DNA of 40,257 nucleotides, taken from a virus. Positions 1-7,668 of this stretch are shown in pieces. Under the pieces are notes generated by a model. The model did no database searches, was not told where the DNA came from, and saw only the letters and a program-made list of their open reading frames with translations. Each line of letters starts with the position of its first letter. The stretch's first letter is position 1. The position numbers were made by a program, and so were the translations under genes. The stretch spans positions 1-40,257 of IMG/VR virus record IMGVR_UViG_3300017786_000036; one strand, written 5' to 3'.

Positions 1-285
1 ACAGAAGAATTAATCAAAGAAGTAGGCAGGGAAGTAGTGATGTTACTTCTAGAAAAGAACAAAGCCTATGGCGACACGGCTAACAAGCCACCCAAAATCT
101 TTTCCAAACTATCAGCTAAGGAAGGAATCTTAGCTAGAATAGATGACAAGTTAAGCAGGATAAAAACTGTGGGCATCAATGATAAAACAGAGGACACCCT
201 GCTAGATTTGATAGGCTATCTTATTTTATATAGAGTTCAATGTAGAAAAGAAATTGGACAAAATTTGGAAAAGAATAAGAAATAA
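1..285 (+). CDS. Nucleotide modification-associated domain 1 (DUF1599) protein, 5'-partial
   Basis: The reading frame is open from base 1, so the true start lies outside the window; a GTG at 37 is only an internal candidate. The visible 94 codons carry the family pattern: LLLEKNKAYGD near the start, an I-F-S-K segment, then DDKLSRIK and a C-terminal EDTLLDLIGYLILYR helix with acidic residues. DUF1599/Nmad1 proteins are often found in phages near nucleotide or base-modification genes and are thought to be related to all-alpha nucleotide pyrophosphohydrolases, so a role in the dNTP pool is likely but unproven. It is the first visible gene of the rightward DNA-metabolism operon. A promoter overlaps its 3' end. 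Confidence 0.75.
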   Translation, partial: TEELIKEVGREVVMLLLEKNKAYGDTANKPPKIFSKLSAKEGILARIDDKLSRIKTVGINDKTEDTLLDLIGYLILYRVQCRKEIGQNLEKNKK

Positions 286-295
286 ATTATATTTG
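264..295 (+). promoter_or_regulatory. Bacteroidota-type promoter
   Basis: TTTG at 264-267, a 20-base spacer, then TATATTTG at 288-295. This fits the Bacteroidota sigma consensus of TTTG, about 19 bases, then TAnnTTTG. It overlaps the end of the DUF1599 gene and would start transcription about 20 bases before the ATG at 321. The 12-mer AATTATATTTGC (285-296) recurs exactly at 7654-7665. Confidence 0.6.
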
Positions 296-320
296 CAATC
301 AATCAATTAAATTAAATTAT

Positions 321-524
321 ATGTCAAAATCAAAAAAAGTTTTCACGGAAGTTCGTGAAAGAGAAGTTCTGCAAGAAGAGTTAATGCAGACTTATGAAGC
401 AAAAGAAATTGAATCAGTTTCAGCTTCGCAAAGACAAGTGTTAAATGAAATCTTTGAGGCTTGGGGAGAAATCTTTGGAGTCCAAGATGTTAAATCAAAA
501 TCAAATGAAGACGAAAATTTTTAA
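321..524 (+). CDS. Small hypothetical protein (67 aa)
   Basis: Not recognised. It is a charged, mostly helical-looking protein with a basic N-terminus (MSKSKKVF), a Glu-rich middle, and a C-terminal stretch rich in Ser, Asn and acidic residues ending in EDENF. There is no membrane segment or Cys pair. The ATG follows an AATTAAATTAAATTAT tract, the A/T-rich start context typical of Bacteroidota, and lies just downstream of a promoter match, which supports the start. The 3' end overlaps the next gene by 20 bases in another frame. Confidence 0.65.
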   Translation: MSKSKKVFTEVREREVLQEELMQTYEAKEIESVSASQRQVLNEIFEAWGEIFGVQDVKSKSNEDENF

Positions 525-801
525 TGTGTATGTGGATAAGGTCTGCTATCTCTTTGGAATAGAAAAGGAAATGCTTTTCACTAAAACAAAACGAAGAGAT
601 GTGGTAGATGCAAGGCAGTTACTTTATTACTTGTGTTCCGAAAGACCTATGCGATTAGTATACATACAAGAGTATATGGCAGAGAATGGATATGATATAA
701 ATCATAGTTCAATTCACCACGGAATCGCACAAGTAAAAGAGAAACTATTAACTGATAAAGATTATATAGAAACCCTAGAGTCAATCACGGATGAAGCATA
801 G
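505..801 (+). CDS. DnaA domain IV-like DNA-binding protein
   Basis: A 98-residue protein that resembles only the C-terminal helix-turn-helix domain of DnaA (Bac_DnaA_C). Visible features are a V-x2-L-F-G-I helix, the basic KTKRRDVVDARQLLYYL segment matching the 'R..divxaRqlamYL' region of DnaA, and INHSSIHHGIAQVKEK matching the DnaA-box contact signature (D/N-H-S/T-T/S-V/I). It has no AAA+ domain. I place the start at 505, not at the upstream in-frame ATG at 445, because it follows a TTAAATCAAAATCAA tract and gives a small overlap with the preceding gene. It may bind the phage origin or act as a regulator. Confidence 0.72.
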   Translation: MKTKIFNVYVDKVCYLFGIEKEMLFTKTKRRDVVDARQLLYYLCSERPMRLVYIQEYMAENGYDINHSSIHHGIAQVKEKLLTDKDYIETLESITDEA

Positions 802-1249
802 TCTTGAAGAAATATTCCAACAGTCCAAACTAGATGACTATGCCATTGCTTTAGATGGTGATGGATATGAATCAAGAATGGTCTATGGAATTAAGATTGT
901 CCGTGACAATGAAACCAAATCTATTCAGCTATTAAATACTATGGTTGGTGGTGATTACTATAAAGAACTTACCCATAATCAGGTGCAGGTTTTTTTAGAA
1001 AAAGGTTGGAGAATTGGAGTTTATGTTGTAGCTTTGTCTAACTATCGTTCAAAACTTATTCTTATAGAACAGAAGATACATAAGGTAATGAATGGTACTA
1101 AATCAGAGAAGCAAATAAGTTCATTGAAAGGTCAACGGACAAGGATAATGAATCAGTATTCAGAAATTAATCAGAAGTTTAATCAATTAAATTTAAATCA
1201 AAATGGCAACGAAGTCAACAACAACAAAGAGGAAGCAGACAACCTTTGA
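791..1249 (+). CDS. Hypothetical protein with C-terminal coiled coil
   Basis: 152 residues, not recognised. The N-terminal two thirds look like a compact alpha/beta domain (IALDGDGYESRMVYGIKIVR, then LTHNQVQVFLEKGWRIGVYVVAL). From about residue 88 there is a long charged helix, probably coiled coil, ending in an Asn/Gln-rich tail. The start overlaps the stop of the DnaA-like gene by 11 bases and the 3' end overlaps the DUF1071 gene by 47 bases, so translation is probably coupled. Its place just before the annealing protein suggests a recombination or replication accessory, but this is context only. Confidence 0.65.
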   Translation: MKHSLEEIFQQSKLDDYAIALDGDGYESRMVYGIKIVRDNETKSIQLLNTMVGGDYYKELTHNQVQVFLEKGWRIGVYVVALSNYRSKLILIEQKIHKVMNGTKSEKQISSLKGQRTRIMNQYSEINQKFNQLNLNQNGNEVNNNKEEADNL

Positions 1250-1838
1250 AAAATTATCTGCAGTCAACGTAAACAAATATGTTGAGAAGAAAAACAATCT
1301 AACCTACCTGTCTTGGGCATATGCTTGGGCAGAAACTAAGAAGCATTGTCCTGATGCTAGATATGAAATCTTAGATACAGAGTATGATGATGCTATAGGT
1401 TTTATGTGTCACACACAAGTAACTATTGAAGGAGAAACATTATCAATGTGGTTACCTGTAATGGACAGTAAGAATCAAGCAATGAAAAAGCAAATGTATT
1501 CTTACACTACAAGGTATGGTGAGAAGCAAGTTGCTCAAGCAACTACAACTGACATCAATAAAACTATTATGAGATGTCTTACTAAAAACTTAGCAATGTT
1601 CGGTCTAGGTATTTATATTTACGCAGGTGAAGATATGCCAATGGAAGATGATAAGGTTGTAAATACTACATCAAGTGATAAGCCAACACTAGAAGTTGGT
1701 GATGCTAAGTGGGATGCAATGGCTAAGTTCTGTACAGAAAACAAAGCACTTGGATACAAGAAACTTTGTGATAAGATTGGAACTAAGTATACTCTTAGTG
1801 CAGGTGTTAAGAATGAAATAAAAAATCTTATCAAATGA
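1203..1838 (+). CDS. DUF1071/Sak-like single-strand annealing protein
   Basis: 211 residues. The family pattern is clear: VNVNKYVEKKNNLTYLSWAYAW at about residues 20-43, the LPVMDSKNQAM segment near 84, and the long TDINKTIMRCLTKNLAMFGLG stretch followed by the YIYAGEDMP signature at about 118-147. DUF1071 proteins belong to the Rad52/Sak group of phage recombinases, which anneal complementary single strands. The next gene is a RecE-like exonuclease overlapping by 4 bases, the usual two-gene recombination module in which the nuclease makes 3' tails for the annealer. The C-terminal 60 residues are a variable helical tail. The start follows AATTTAAATCAAA. Confidence 0.85.
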   Translation: MATKSTTTKRKQTTFEKLSAVNVNKYVEKKNNLTYLSWAYAWAETKKHCPDARYEILDTEYDDAIGFMCHTQVTIEGETLSMWLPVMDSKNQAMKKQMYSYTTRYGEKQVAQATTTDINKTIMRCLTKNLAMFGLGIYIYAGEDMPMEDDKVVNTTSSDKPTLEVGDAKWDAMAKFCTENKALGYKKLCDKIGTKYTLSAGVKNEIKNLIK

Positions 1839-2557
1839 AAGAAGTAATAGAGAAACTAAAAGATGATGTTCAATATTACGGTGACTTTGGTAAGCAGTAT
1901 TTATCAAACTCTGATATTGGAACTCTGTTAAGTAATCCTAGAGAGTTCAGACAACCACAGGATGACAACGTAAACTTTCATAAAGGTAGATACTTTCATC
2001 AGCTTATACTTGAGCCTGAGAAAGCAAAGGAAACTAAGTTCATAGAAGTATCTTCTAGAAATACTAAAGCATATAAAGAACAGGCAACTAATGGAATCAT
2101 TATGCTTCGCAAAGAAGGTATTGAAATTGAAGAGTGTGTTCAAGCTATGATGGGTAACCTTCCTTTCTTTGAAGGTATCAGGGAAGAAGGTAGTGAATAT
2201 GAAGTACCTGCAGTCAAGGAGATACACGGACTTACTTGGAAAGGTAAGGCAGATATTGTTTGTCCGAATCAATTAATTGATTTGAAAACTTCAGGTTCAA
2301 TCTCAGATTTTAAATGGTCAGCACGAAAGTATAATTATGATAGTCAATGCTTTATATACCAAAAACTATTTGGTAAGCCATTAGTATTCTATGTGGTTGA
2401 CAAGACATCTAAACAACTAGGTATCTTCAGACCATCACAAGACTTCGTTGATAGAGGTGAACAGAAAGTAATCAAAGCAATAGAAGTATATAAGAATTTC
2501 TTTGGAGATAATCCTAAGTATGATATAAATGAATATTATGTTGAAGAGATTCTTTAG
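1835..2557 (+). CDS. RecE-like PD-(D/E)XK exonuclease
   Basis: 240 residues, with the motif order of RecE/lambda-exonuclease-type nucleases: G-R-Y-F-H55-Q-L-I-L-E-P, then a YEV strand near 122, G-K-A-D140, the catalytic D149-L-K151 with the T-S pair, and a helix with YDSQ171..IY that matches the conserved Gln/Tyr helix. This is the phage 5'-3' exonuclease that pairs with the upstream annealing protein; the ATGA-type overlap of 4 bases supports coupling. Its role is homologous recombination and probably processing of replication ends. The 3' end overlaps a small gene by 20 bases. Confidence 0.85.
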   Translation: MKEVIEKLKDDVQYYGDFGKQYLSNSDIGTLLSNPREFRQPQDDNVNFHKGRYFHQLILEPEKAKETKFIEVSSRNTKAYKEQATNGIIMLRKEGIEIEECVQAMMGNLPFFEGIREEGSEYEVPAVKEIHGLTWKGKADIVCPNQLIDLKTSGSISDFKWSARKYNYDSQCFIYQKLFGKPLVFYVVDKTSKQLGIFRPSQDFVDRGEQKVIKAIEVYKNFFGDNPKYDINEYYVEEIL

Positions 2558-2681
2558 CAAGGTAACAAAAAGGCAAGTGTTATGGTTCCAAGTTCCAATG
2601 AACTGTAAGACTCGCAGAGAAAAGGATTTCCTTATCTCGGATTTATTAAATCAATTGGAACAAAAAATTAAAATCAAGTAA
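2538..2681 (+). CDS. Small basic hypothetical protein (47 aa)
   Basis: A 47-codon frame from ATG 2538 to TAA 2679-2681. It fills what would otherwise be a 126-base gap, overlaps the exonuclease gene by 20 bases and stops 2 bases before the next ATG, which is how genes are packed across this operon. The product begins MLKRFFSKVTKRQVLWFQVP, is strongly basic in its first half and ends in a likely helix rich in Leu, Gln and Lys. I do not recognise it. Alternatively the frame is chance and the gap is a leader. Confidence 0.55.
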   Translation: MLKRFFSKVTKRQVLWFQVPMNCKTRREKDFLISDLLNQLEQKIKIK

Positions 2682-2683
2682 AA

Positions 2684-2959
2684 ATGGCAGAAGAAAAAAT
2701 CTTTGCAGATGGTTTCTCGTTTAAGAGAAACGACAACGCACCCGAATTTGTGGTGGGTAAAATGTCCATCAAGATGGATGAAGCTATAGCTTTTGTAAAA
2801 GCTAACGCAAAAAATGGTTGGGTAAACCTAGATATTAAACAAGCAAAAGGAGGAAACTACTATTGTGAGTTGGATACTTGGGTAGCAAAACCAAAGTCAG
2901 AACCAAAAGCTGAACCTGTACAAGCAGATACATCTAGTGGTGAAGACTTACCATTTTAA
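2684..2959 (+). CDS. Small protein with SSB-like acidic C-terminal tip
   Basis: 91 residues. The first 65 look like a small beta-rich domain (FKRNDNAPEFVVGKMSIK, then GWVNLDIKQAKGGNYYCELD). A Pro/Lys/Glu linker follows and the chain ends in SSGEDLPF. That ending matches the acidic tip of bacterial and phage single-strand-binding proteins (consensus DDDIPF or D-L-P-F), which recruits partner enzymes. It is the last gene before a strong terminator and directly follows the exonuclease/annealer pair, so a ssDNA-binding or recombination-partner role fits. The body is shorter than a normal OB-fold SSB and I see no clear OB signature, so the family call is inference. Confidence 0.6.
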   Translation: MAEEKIFADGFSFKRNDNAPEFVVGKMSIKMDEAIAFVKANAKNGWVNLDIKQAKGGNYYCELDTWVAKPKSEPKAEPVQADTSSGEDLPF

Positions 2960-2980
2960 TAATTGTTTTGTGTGTGAATT

Positions 2981-3008
2981 GGGGAAGGATTTACCTTCCC
3001 CTTTTTTT
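2981..3008 (+). terminator. Rho-independent terminator
   Basis: Stem GGGGAAGG (2981-2988), 5-base loop, perfect complement CCTTCCCC (2994-3001), then seven T (3002-3008). It lies 21 bases after the stop of the SSB-tip gene and closes the first early transcription unit. Confidence 0.93.
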
Positions 3009-3106
3009 ACTCAAGCAATGTCAATAATTATGTTAATATATAAATCTATATAATACTTTATATAATTTTTTTTCTTCCTGTATTACGAGAAAAAAATCAG
3101 CATAAT

Positions 3107-3165
3107 CGACATAAGACTGATAATCAATAAGTTACAAAATCAAAATCGACATAAAACCGACATAA
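3107..3165 (+). repeat. Three CGACATAA direct repeats in the gap before the primase-helicase
   Basis: CGACATAA occurs at 3107-3114, 3147-3154 and 3158-3165; the first two copies share the longer form ATCGACATAA. They sit in a 208-base non-coding gap (2960-3167) between a terminator and the primase-helicase ATG at 3168. The middle of the gap (about 3020-3080) is almost pure A/T with runs of TATA. Iterons plus an AT-rich tract next to replication genes suggest a replication origin or an operator. I see no clear TTTG/TAnnTTTG promoter here. Confidence 0.5.
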
Positions 3166-3167
3166 AA

Positions 3168-5585
3168 ATGACATCAAAAGTTACAATCTTTCAAAACATT
3201 AAAGAAACTGATACACCTTTCCATAGAGAAGTAGGTGTTATACTTGAGAGAATAAAGAACGGTTCATCTAAAAAATTAGTAAAGAACATTCGGACTACCA
3301 AAGATAAAAACGAAAGAAACGAACTCAAGAAAAAACTACCTGCTCTATGTTTCTCAGGTGTATTCAATAAAAGAAAAGACTCAGCATTGGTTGAGCATTC
3401 AGGTCTGATATGCTTAGACTTTGATGGATACGAAAAACAAAAGTTACTATTAGAACATAAAGAAAAACTTACAAAGGATTCTTATGTGTATTCTGTATTC
3501 ATATCACCATCAGGAAATGGATTAAAAGTATTAGTAAAGATACCTGCCAACCCTGACAATCACGTTAACTACTTCAACTCATTAGAAAAATACTTTGACT
3601 CAACATACTTTGATAAGATGTGTAAGAACGTATCAAGAGTATGTTACGAATCTTATGACCCATTAATTTATACAAACGAGAACTCAAAACTATGGGATAC
3701 CATATCAGAAAAAGAATATAATGAAGTTGATTCATATCAAGACCCACCAACCATACCAATTACAGATGAGAATAAAGTGGTGGATATTTTAGTAAAGTGG
3801 TGGGCAAAAAAATATCCTATGGTTGAGGGACAAAGAAACCAAAACTGTTTTGTTCTTGCTATGGCTTTTAATGATTATGGAATAAACAAATCTTTAGCAG
3901 GTTATGTATTAAATAACTATGCTACCAAATCATTTAATCAGGCTGAGATTACAAGAACAATTGATTCTGCTTATGCTAATACTCAGAACTTTAATACTAA
4001 GTATTATGAGGATGATGAGAAGGTTCAATCAATAAAAGATAAAATAAGGAGAGGTGTATCAAAAAAAGAAATACGTCACCAACTAAACGAGGCAGGAGTT
4101 GATGGCGAAGCTATTACATCTGTCATATCTAGGATAGAAAAGGAACAATCCAAACAAACCTTTTGGGAAAAGAATGAAAAAGGAACTATAAAGATTATAC
4201 ATTTTTCTTTTAAGAAATTCTTAGAAGAGAATGGATTTTACAAGTACTGTCCTGAAGGAGGTAAGAACTATGTGTTTGTAAAGGTTACCAATAATCTTAT
4301 TGACCATACTTCTGAAAAAGAAATCAAAGACTTTATATTAAACTACCTACAAGAGGTTGATGATTTAAGTATCTACAATCACTTTGCAGACCACGTTAGA
4401 TACTTTCGTGAGGAGTTCCTTACCTTACTATCAACTATAGATATTTACTTCATTGAGGACTCTAAGGATTCGGCTTACCTATATTATCAAAATTGTGCAG
4501 TAAGAATATCTAAAGATTTAATAGAGCCAATAGATTATTTAGACTTAGGTGGATACGTTTGGAAAGACCATATTATAAATAGAAAGTTTAAAGTATGTGA
4601 TGAACATCAATGTGACTTCTCAAAATTTATAGGAAACATATGTGGTAATGATGAAGCAAGAATTAAAACTCTTGAATCTACCATAGGATTTATGATGCAC
4701 GGTTACAAAAACCTAAGCTATTGCCCTGCAGTTATTTTAAATGATGAGGTTATATCTGATAATCCTGAAGGTGGTACAGGTAAAGGTTTGTTTATGAATG
4801 CACTTAGTCAAATGAAAAAGTTAGTAGTCATAGATGGTAAAGCTTTTGCTTTTGAGAAATCATTTCCATATCAATTAGTTTCTGCAGATACACAGATACT
4901 TTGCTTTGATGATGTAAAAAAACACTTTGACTTTGAAAGATTATTTAGTGTGGTTACTGAAGGATTAACTCTTGAAAAGAAAAACAAAGATGCTATCAAG
5001 ATACCATTTAGTAAATCACCTAAGATTGGAATTACAACTAACTATGCAATAAAAGGTTCAGGTAATTCTTTTGCTCGTAGAAAATGGGAAATTGAATTAC
5101 ATCAGTACTATACCAAAACATATACACCAATGGATGAGTTCGGTAAACACTTCTTTGCTGAATGGGATGAAGATGAATGGTGTTTGTTTGACAACTTTAT
5201 GACTTCTTGTTTGCAAGATTACCTGAGCACAGGTTTAGTTAAGAGTAAGTTTGTTAACCTACAAATTAGACAGTTGTCAGCAGAAACTTCACACGATTTT
5301 ATTGAGTGGTGTGGACTAGTGCAAGGTCATAAGAAAAATGAAATCATTAAAATAAATGAAAGGTTAATAAAGCAAGACTTATACTTTGAATTTATATCTG
5401 AGTATCCTGACTACGGACCAAAGGCTAAGATGACTATTAGTAGAACTAGATTTTATAGATGGCTCGTAGCTTACGGTACTCACCTTACAGGAATAAAACC
5501 TGAGGAAGGAAGAGATATGACAGGAAGATGGATTAGAATTAGACCCAAGCACGAAGCAGAAACACAAGCGAACTTGGAACTATGA
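3168..5585 (+). CDS. Primase-helicase: BT4734-type primase, SF3-like helicase
   Basis: 805 residues. Residues about 55-170 match the BT4734/VirE-N primase-like domain of the archaeo-eukaryotic primase superfamily: PALCFSGVF, EHSGLICLDFD (acidic pair D84 and D86), SPSGNGLK (113-120), and VSR.CYESYDP. Residues about 215-275 look like a primase C-terminal helical domain. The C-terminal half is a D5/DUF5906-like helicase with Walker A GGTGKG (535-540, K539) and Walker B ILCFDD (577-582), followed by a sensor region (KIGITTNYAIKG). It would prime and unwind DNA at the phage fork. No separate DNA polymerase is visible in the window, so the host or an unseen gene must supply it. The start is set by the A-rich context before 3168. 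Confidence 0.85.
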   Translation: MTSKVTIFQNIKETDTPFHREVGVILERIKNGSSKKLVKNIRTTKDKNERNELKKKLPALCFSGVFNKRKDSALVEHSGLICLDFDGYEKQKLLLEHKEKLTKDSYVYSVFISPSGNGLKVLVKIPANPDNHVNYFNSLEKYFDSTYFDKMCKNVSRVCYESYDPLIYTNENSKLWDTISEKEYNEVDSYQDPPTIPITDENKVVDILVKWWAKKYPMVEGQRNQNCFVLAMAFNDYGINKSLAGYVLNNYATKSFNQAEITRTIDSAYANTQNFNTKYYEDDEKVQSIKDKIRRGVSKKEIRHQLNEAGVDGEAITSVISRIEKEQSKQTFWEKNEKGTIKIIHFSFKKFLEENGFYKYCPEGGKNYVFVKVTNNLIDHTSEKEIKDFILNYLQEVDDLSIYNHFADHVRYFREEFLTLLSTIDIYFIEDSKDSAYLYYQNCAVRISKDLIEPIDYLDLGGYVWKDHIINRKFKVCDEHQCDFSKFIGNICGNDEARIKTLESTIGFMMHGYKNLSYCPAVILNDEVISDNPEGGTGKGLFMNALSQMKKLVVIDGKAFAFEKSFPYQLVSADTQILCFDDVKKHFDFERLFSVVTEGLTLEKKNKDAIKIPFSKSPKIGITTNYAIKGSGNSFARRKWEIELHQYYTKTYTPMDEFGKHFFAEWDEDEWCLFDNFMTSCLQDYLSTGLVKSKFVNLQIRQLSAETSHDFIEWCGLVQGHKKNEIIKINERLIKQDLYFEFISEYPDYGPKAKMTISRTRFYRWLVAYGTHLTGIKPEEGRDMTGRWIRIRPKHEAETQANLEL

Positions 5586-5809
5586 CAGAACAAACCTTAC
5601 ACTATGCTATGGTAAACTCTTTTAATATTATAATACTTGGTTATGATTGGGAGGAAATTATAGATGGTAGGTATCCGTACTTCGCACACAATATTGCAAA
5701 GAGAGTTCCAAATAAAAACGAAATAAATAACATATTAAAGTACTTCATTGAGGTAGAGGATTATGAAAAATGTATAGCCATAAAAACATATATAAAGGAA
5801 CAGGGGTAG
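5582..5809 (+). CDS. Small hypothetical protein (75 aa)
   Basis: Not recognised. Its ATG overlaps the primase-helicase stop by 4 bases (ATGA), a sign of translational coupling. The product is acidic and alpha-helical in appearance, with a hydrophobic stretch near the start (FNIIILGYDWEEII) and a C-terminal IKTYIKEQG. The 3' end overlaps the helicase gene by 40 bases if that gene starts at 5770. Confidence 0.6.
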   Translation: MTEQTLHYAMVNSFNIIILGYDWEEIIDGRYPYFAHNIAKRVPNKNEINNILKYFIEVEDYEKCIAIKTYIKEQG

Positions 5810-7245
5810 TAGAAAGAACCCTTGGATATTCCAACGAACAAATGTATAAACAATGTAAATTGTTTTATGATATAGTATTCAAAACTAAAAAGGTAAAACA
5901 AGGAAGGGGAAAGAACGCAAAGTTTGTAGACAAAAGAGTATATGAAAATGATTATGCGATAGAGGAGAGAGCTTTAAAAAGTTTAGAATATTATAAAAGA
6001 AAAATGGAAAACGATTCAGAAATAAAGTTCAGGGATTATCAAAAAAAGATTATAGTAAAAGGTTCAGAGATATTAATATTAAATAACTTCCTGTATCTAA
6101 CAATGGAAGTAAGAACAGGTAAGACATTAACAAGCTTAGGTATAGCAAGGTTAATGAATAAAAAAAGTGTTCTGTTTGTTTCAAAAAAGAAAGCACTTAG
6201 CAGTATCAATGATGATTACCTTGCATTGAAACCTGACTATGATATTAATATAATTAATTATGAGTCCTTACATAAGATTGAAACTAATGATTTTGATTTA
6301 GTAATCTTAGATGAAGCACATAGTATGGGTGCTTTTCCTAAACCTAGTAGAAGAGCAAAGCAGGTAAAAGAATTACTAAGGGTTAACAATCCAAATGTAA
6401 TTCTTCTTTCAGGCACACCAACACCTGAATCATATAGTCAAATGTATCATCAGGTATATGGAATAAAAGGAAATCCATTCAAGGACTATGTAAACTTTTA
6501 TAAGTTTTCTAAACAGTATGTAAATGTTAAGCAAAGAAAAATTAATTCTCTTTACATAAACGATTATCACGATGGACTTCAATCAATCATAGATGAAATG
6601 AAACCATATACTATTTCTTACTCACAAAAAGAAGCAGGTTTTAAAGTTCAAACTAAAGAACACATACTACAAGTAGAACTTGAGCCTCTTACTTATAAGA
6701 TTGCATCTAACTTAAAAAGAGATAGAGTTGTTGAAGGTAAAGACGAAGTTATACTTGGAGATACACCTGTAAAACTTATGATGAAGTTACATCAATTGTA
6801 TTCCGGAACTATAAAATTTGAATCAGGAAATTCTACTGTTTTAGATTTATCTAAAGCTAACTTTATTAAAGAAAAGTTTAAAGAAAAAAAGATTGGAATA
6901 TTCTATAAGTTTAAAGAAGAATTAAATGCTTTAATAAAAGTGTTTGGAAAAGATAATTTGACTACAGAATTAAAAGAGTTTGATACCACAGGTAAATCTA
7001 TAGCCTTACAAATTGTATCAGGTCGTGAAGGTATATCATTACGAAAGGCAGATGCACTTGTATATTACAACATAGATTTTTCTGCCACATCTTATTGGCA
7101 AAGCCGAGATAGAATGACAACCAAAGATAGATTAGAGTCAGATGTCTATTGGATTTTTTCTAAAAATGGAATAGAAAAAGATATATATAAAGCCGTATCA
7201 AAGAAGAAGGACTTCACGGTTAATCATTTTAAAAAAATATTATGA
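5770..7245 (+). CDS. SNF2/DEAH-like superfamily 2 helicase
   Basis: 491 residues with ordered SF2 motifs: F-R-D-Y-Q-K-K before motif I; Walker A VRTGKTLT (G117-K118-T119); DEAH at 181-184; motif III LSGTPTP; motif V IVSGREGISLRKAD; and motif VI YWQSRDRM with the arginine-finger region. The spacing and the LSGTPTPES motif are those of small SNF2-type phage helicases, which act in replication restart, branch migration or recombination. The N-terminal 85 residues are a charged extension. The start is uncertain: ATG 5770 gives a 40-base overlap, and ATG 5842 would remove it and keep every motif. Confidence 0.85.
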   Translation: MYSHKNIYKGTGVVERTLGYSNEQMYKQCKLFYDIVFKTKKVKQGRGKNAKFVDKRVYENDYAIEERALKSLEYYKRKMENDSEIKFRDYQKKIIVKGSEILILNNFLYLTMEVRTGKTLTSLGIARLMNKKSVLFVSKKKALSSINDDYLALKPDYDINIINYESLHKIETNDFDLVILDEAHSMGAFPKPSRRAKQVKELLRVNNPNVILLSGTPTPESYSQMYHQVYGIKGNPFKDYVNFYKFSKQYVNVKQRKINSLYINDYHDGLQSIIDEMKPYTISYSQKEAGFKVQTKEHILQVELEPLTYKIASNLKRDRVVEGKDEVILGDTPVKLMMKLHQLYSGTIKFESGNSTVLDLSKANFIKEKFKEKKIGIFYKFKEELNALIKVFGKDNLTTELKEFDTTGKSIALQIVSGREGISLRKADALVYYNIDFSATSYWQSRDRMTTKDRLESDVYWIFSKNGIEKDIYKAVSKKKDFTVNHFKKIL

Positions 7246-7655
7246 GTAAAACATTTGAAACTGAAGAAGACCTGAAGAGAGAACACTTAGCCATTGCTTT
7301 GTTCTGCAAAAAGTTTCTTGCAAAATGGCAGAAGCTAGAAAAATATGATATAGATTATAAGATAACAAGAGGTGATAGAGTTTGCTATGTTGAAGTAAAA
7401 GGTAGAAACAGAACTATGTTAGATGCATATCCACTTCCACTTGCTGCTAGAAAAATGGTGAAGCTTGTAGATAAAGGTGAGCAATCAATTGTAATATGGG
7501 ATTGTTATGATGGATTAATTTATGGCAATACAAAGAACCTTATTGCAGAAGCTACTATTGGTGGGAGAAAACCAAGACCGGGTTCTGCTAATGATAAAGA
7601 GTTAATGTTATACTATTATGAGCAGGATGAGTTGTATACCATAAAGAAAGATTAA
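7242..7655 (+). CDS. Putative PD-(D/E)XK nuclease
   Basis: 137 residues. An N-terminal helix (EEDLKREHLAIALFCKKFL) is followed by a beta-hairpin with GDRVCYVEVKGR, giving D45 and the E51-V-K53 signature of the PD-(D/E)XK fold; a helix then starts near residue 66. It overlaps the helicase stop by 4 bases. Context suggests processing of replication or recombination intermediates together with that helicase. The Asp-to-ExK spacing is short, so the catalytic Asp may be D38 instead. The later GGRKPRPGS loop is unexplained. Confidence 0.6.
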   Translation: MSKTFETEEDLKREHLAIALFCKKFLAKWQKLEKYDIDYKITRGDRVCYVEVKGRNRTMLDAYPLPLAARKMVKLVDKGEQSIVIWDCYDGLIYGNTKNLIAEATIGGRKPRPGSANDKELMLYYYEQDELYTIKKD

Positions 7656-7656
7656 T

Positions 7657-7664
7657 TATATTTG
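7657..7664 (+). promoter_or_regulatory. Second TATATTTG promoter element
   Basis: TATATTTG lies within AATTATATTTGC (7654-7665), identical over 12 bases to the element at 285-296. The -33 element is weak: only GTTG at 7631-7634, 22 bases upstream. The ATG at 7669 begins 5 bases after the element, so a transcript from here would be leaderless or start at the gene's first codon. Confidence 0.45.
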
Positions 7665-7668
7665 CCTT

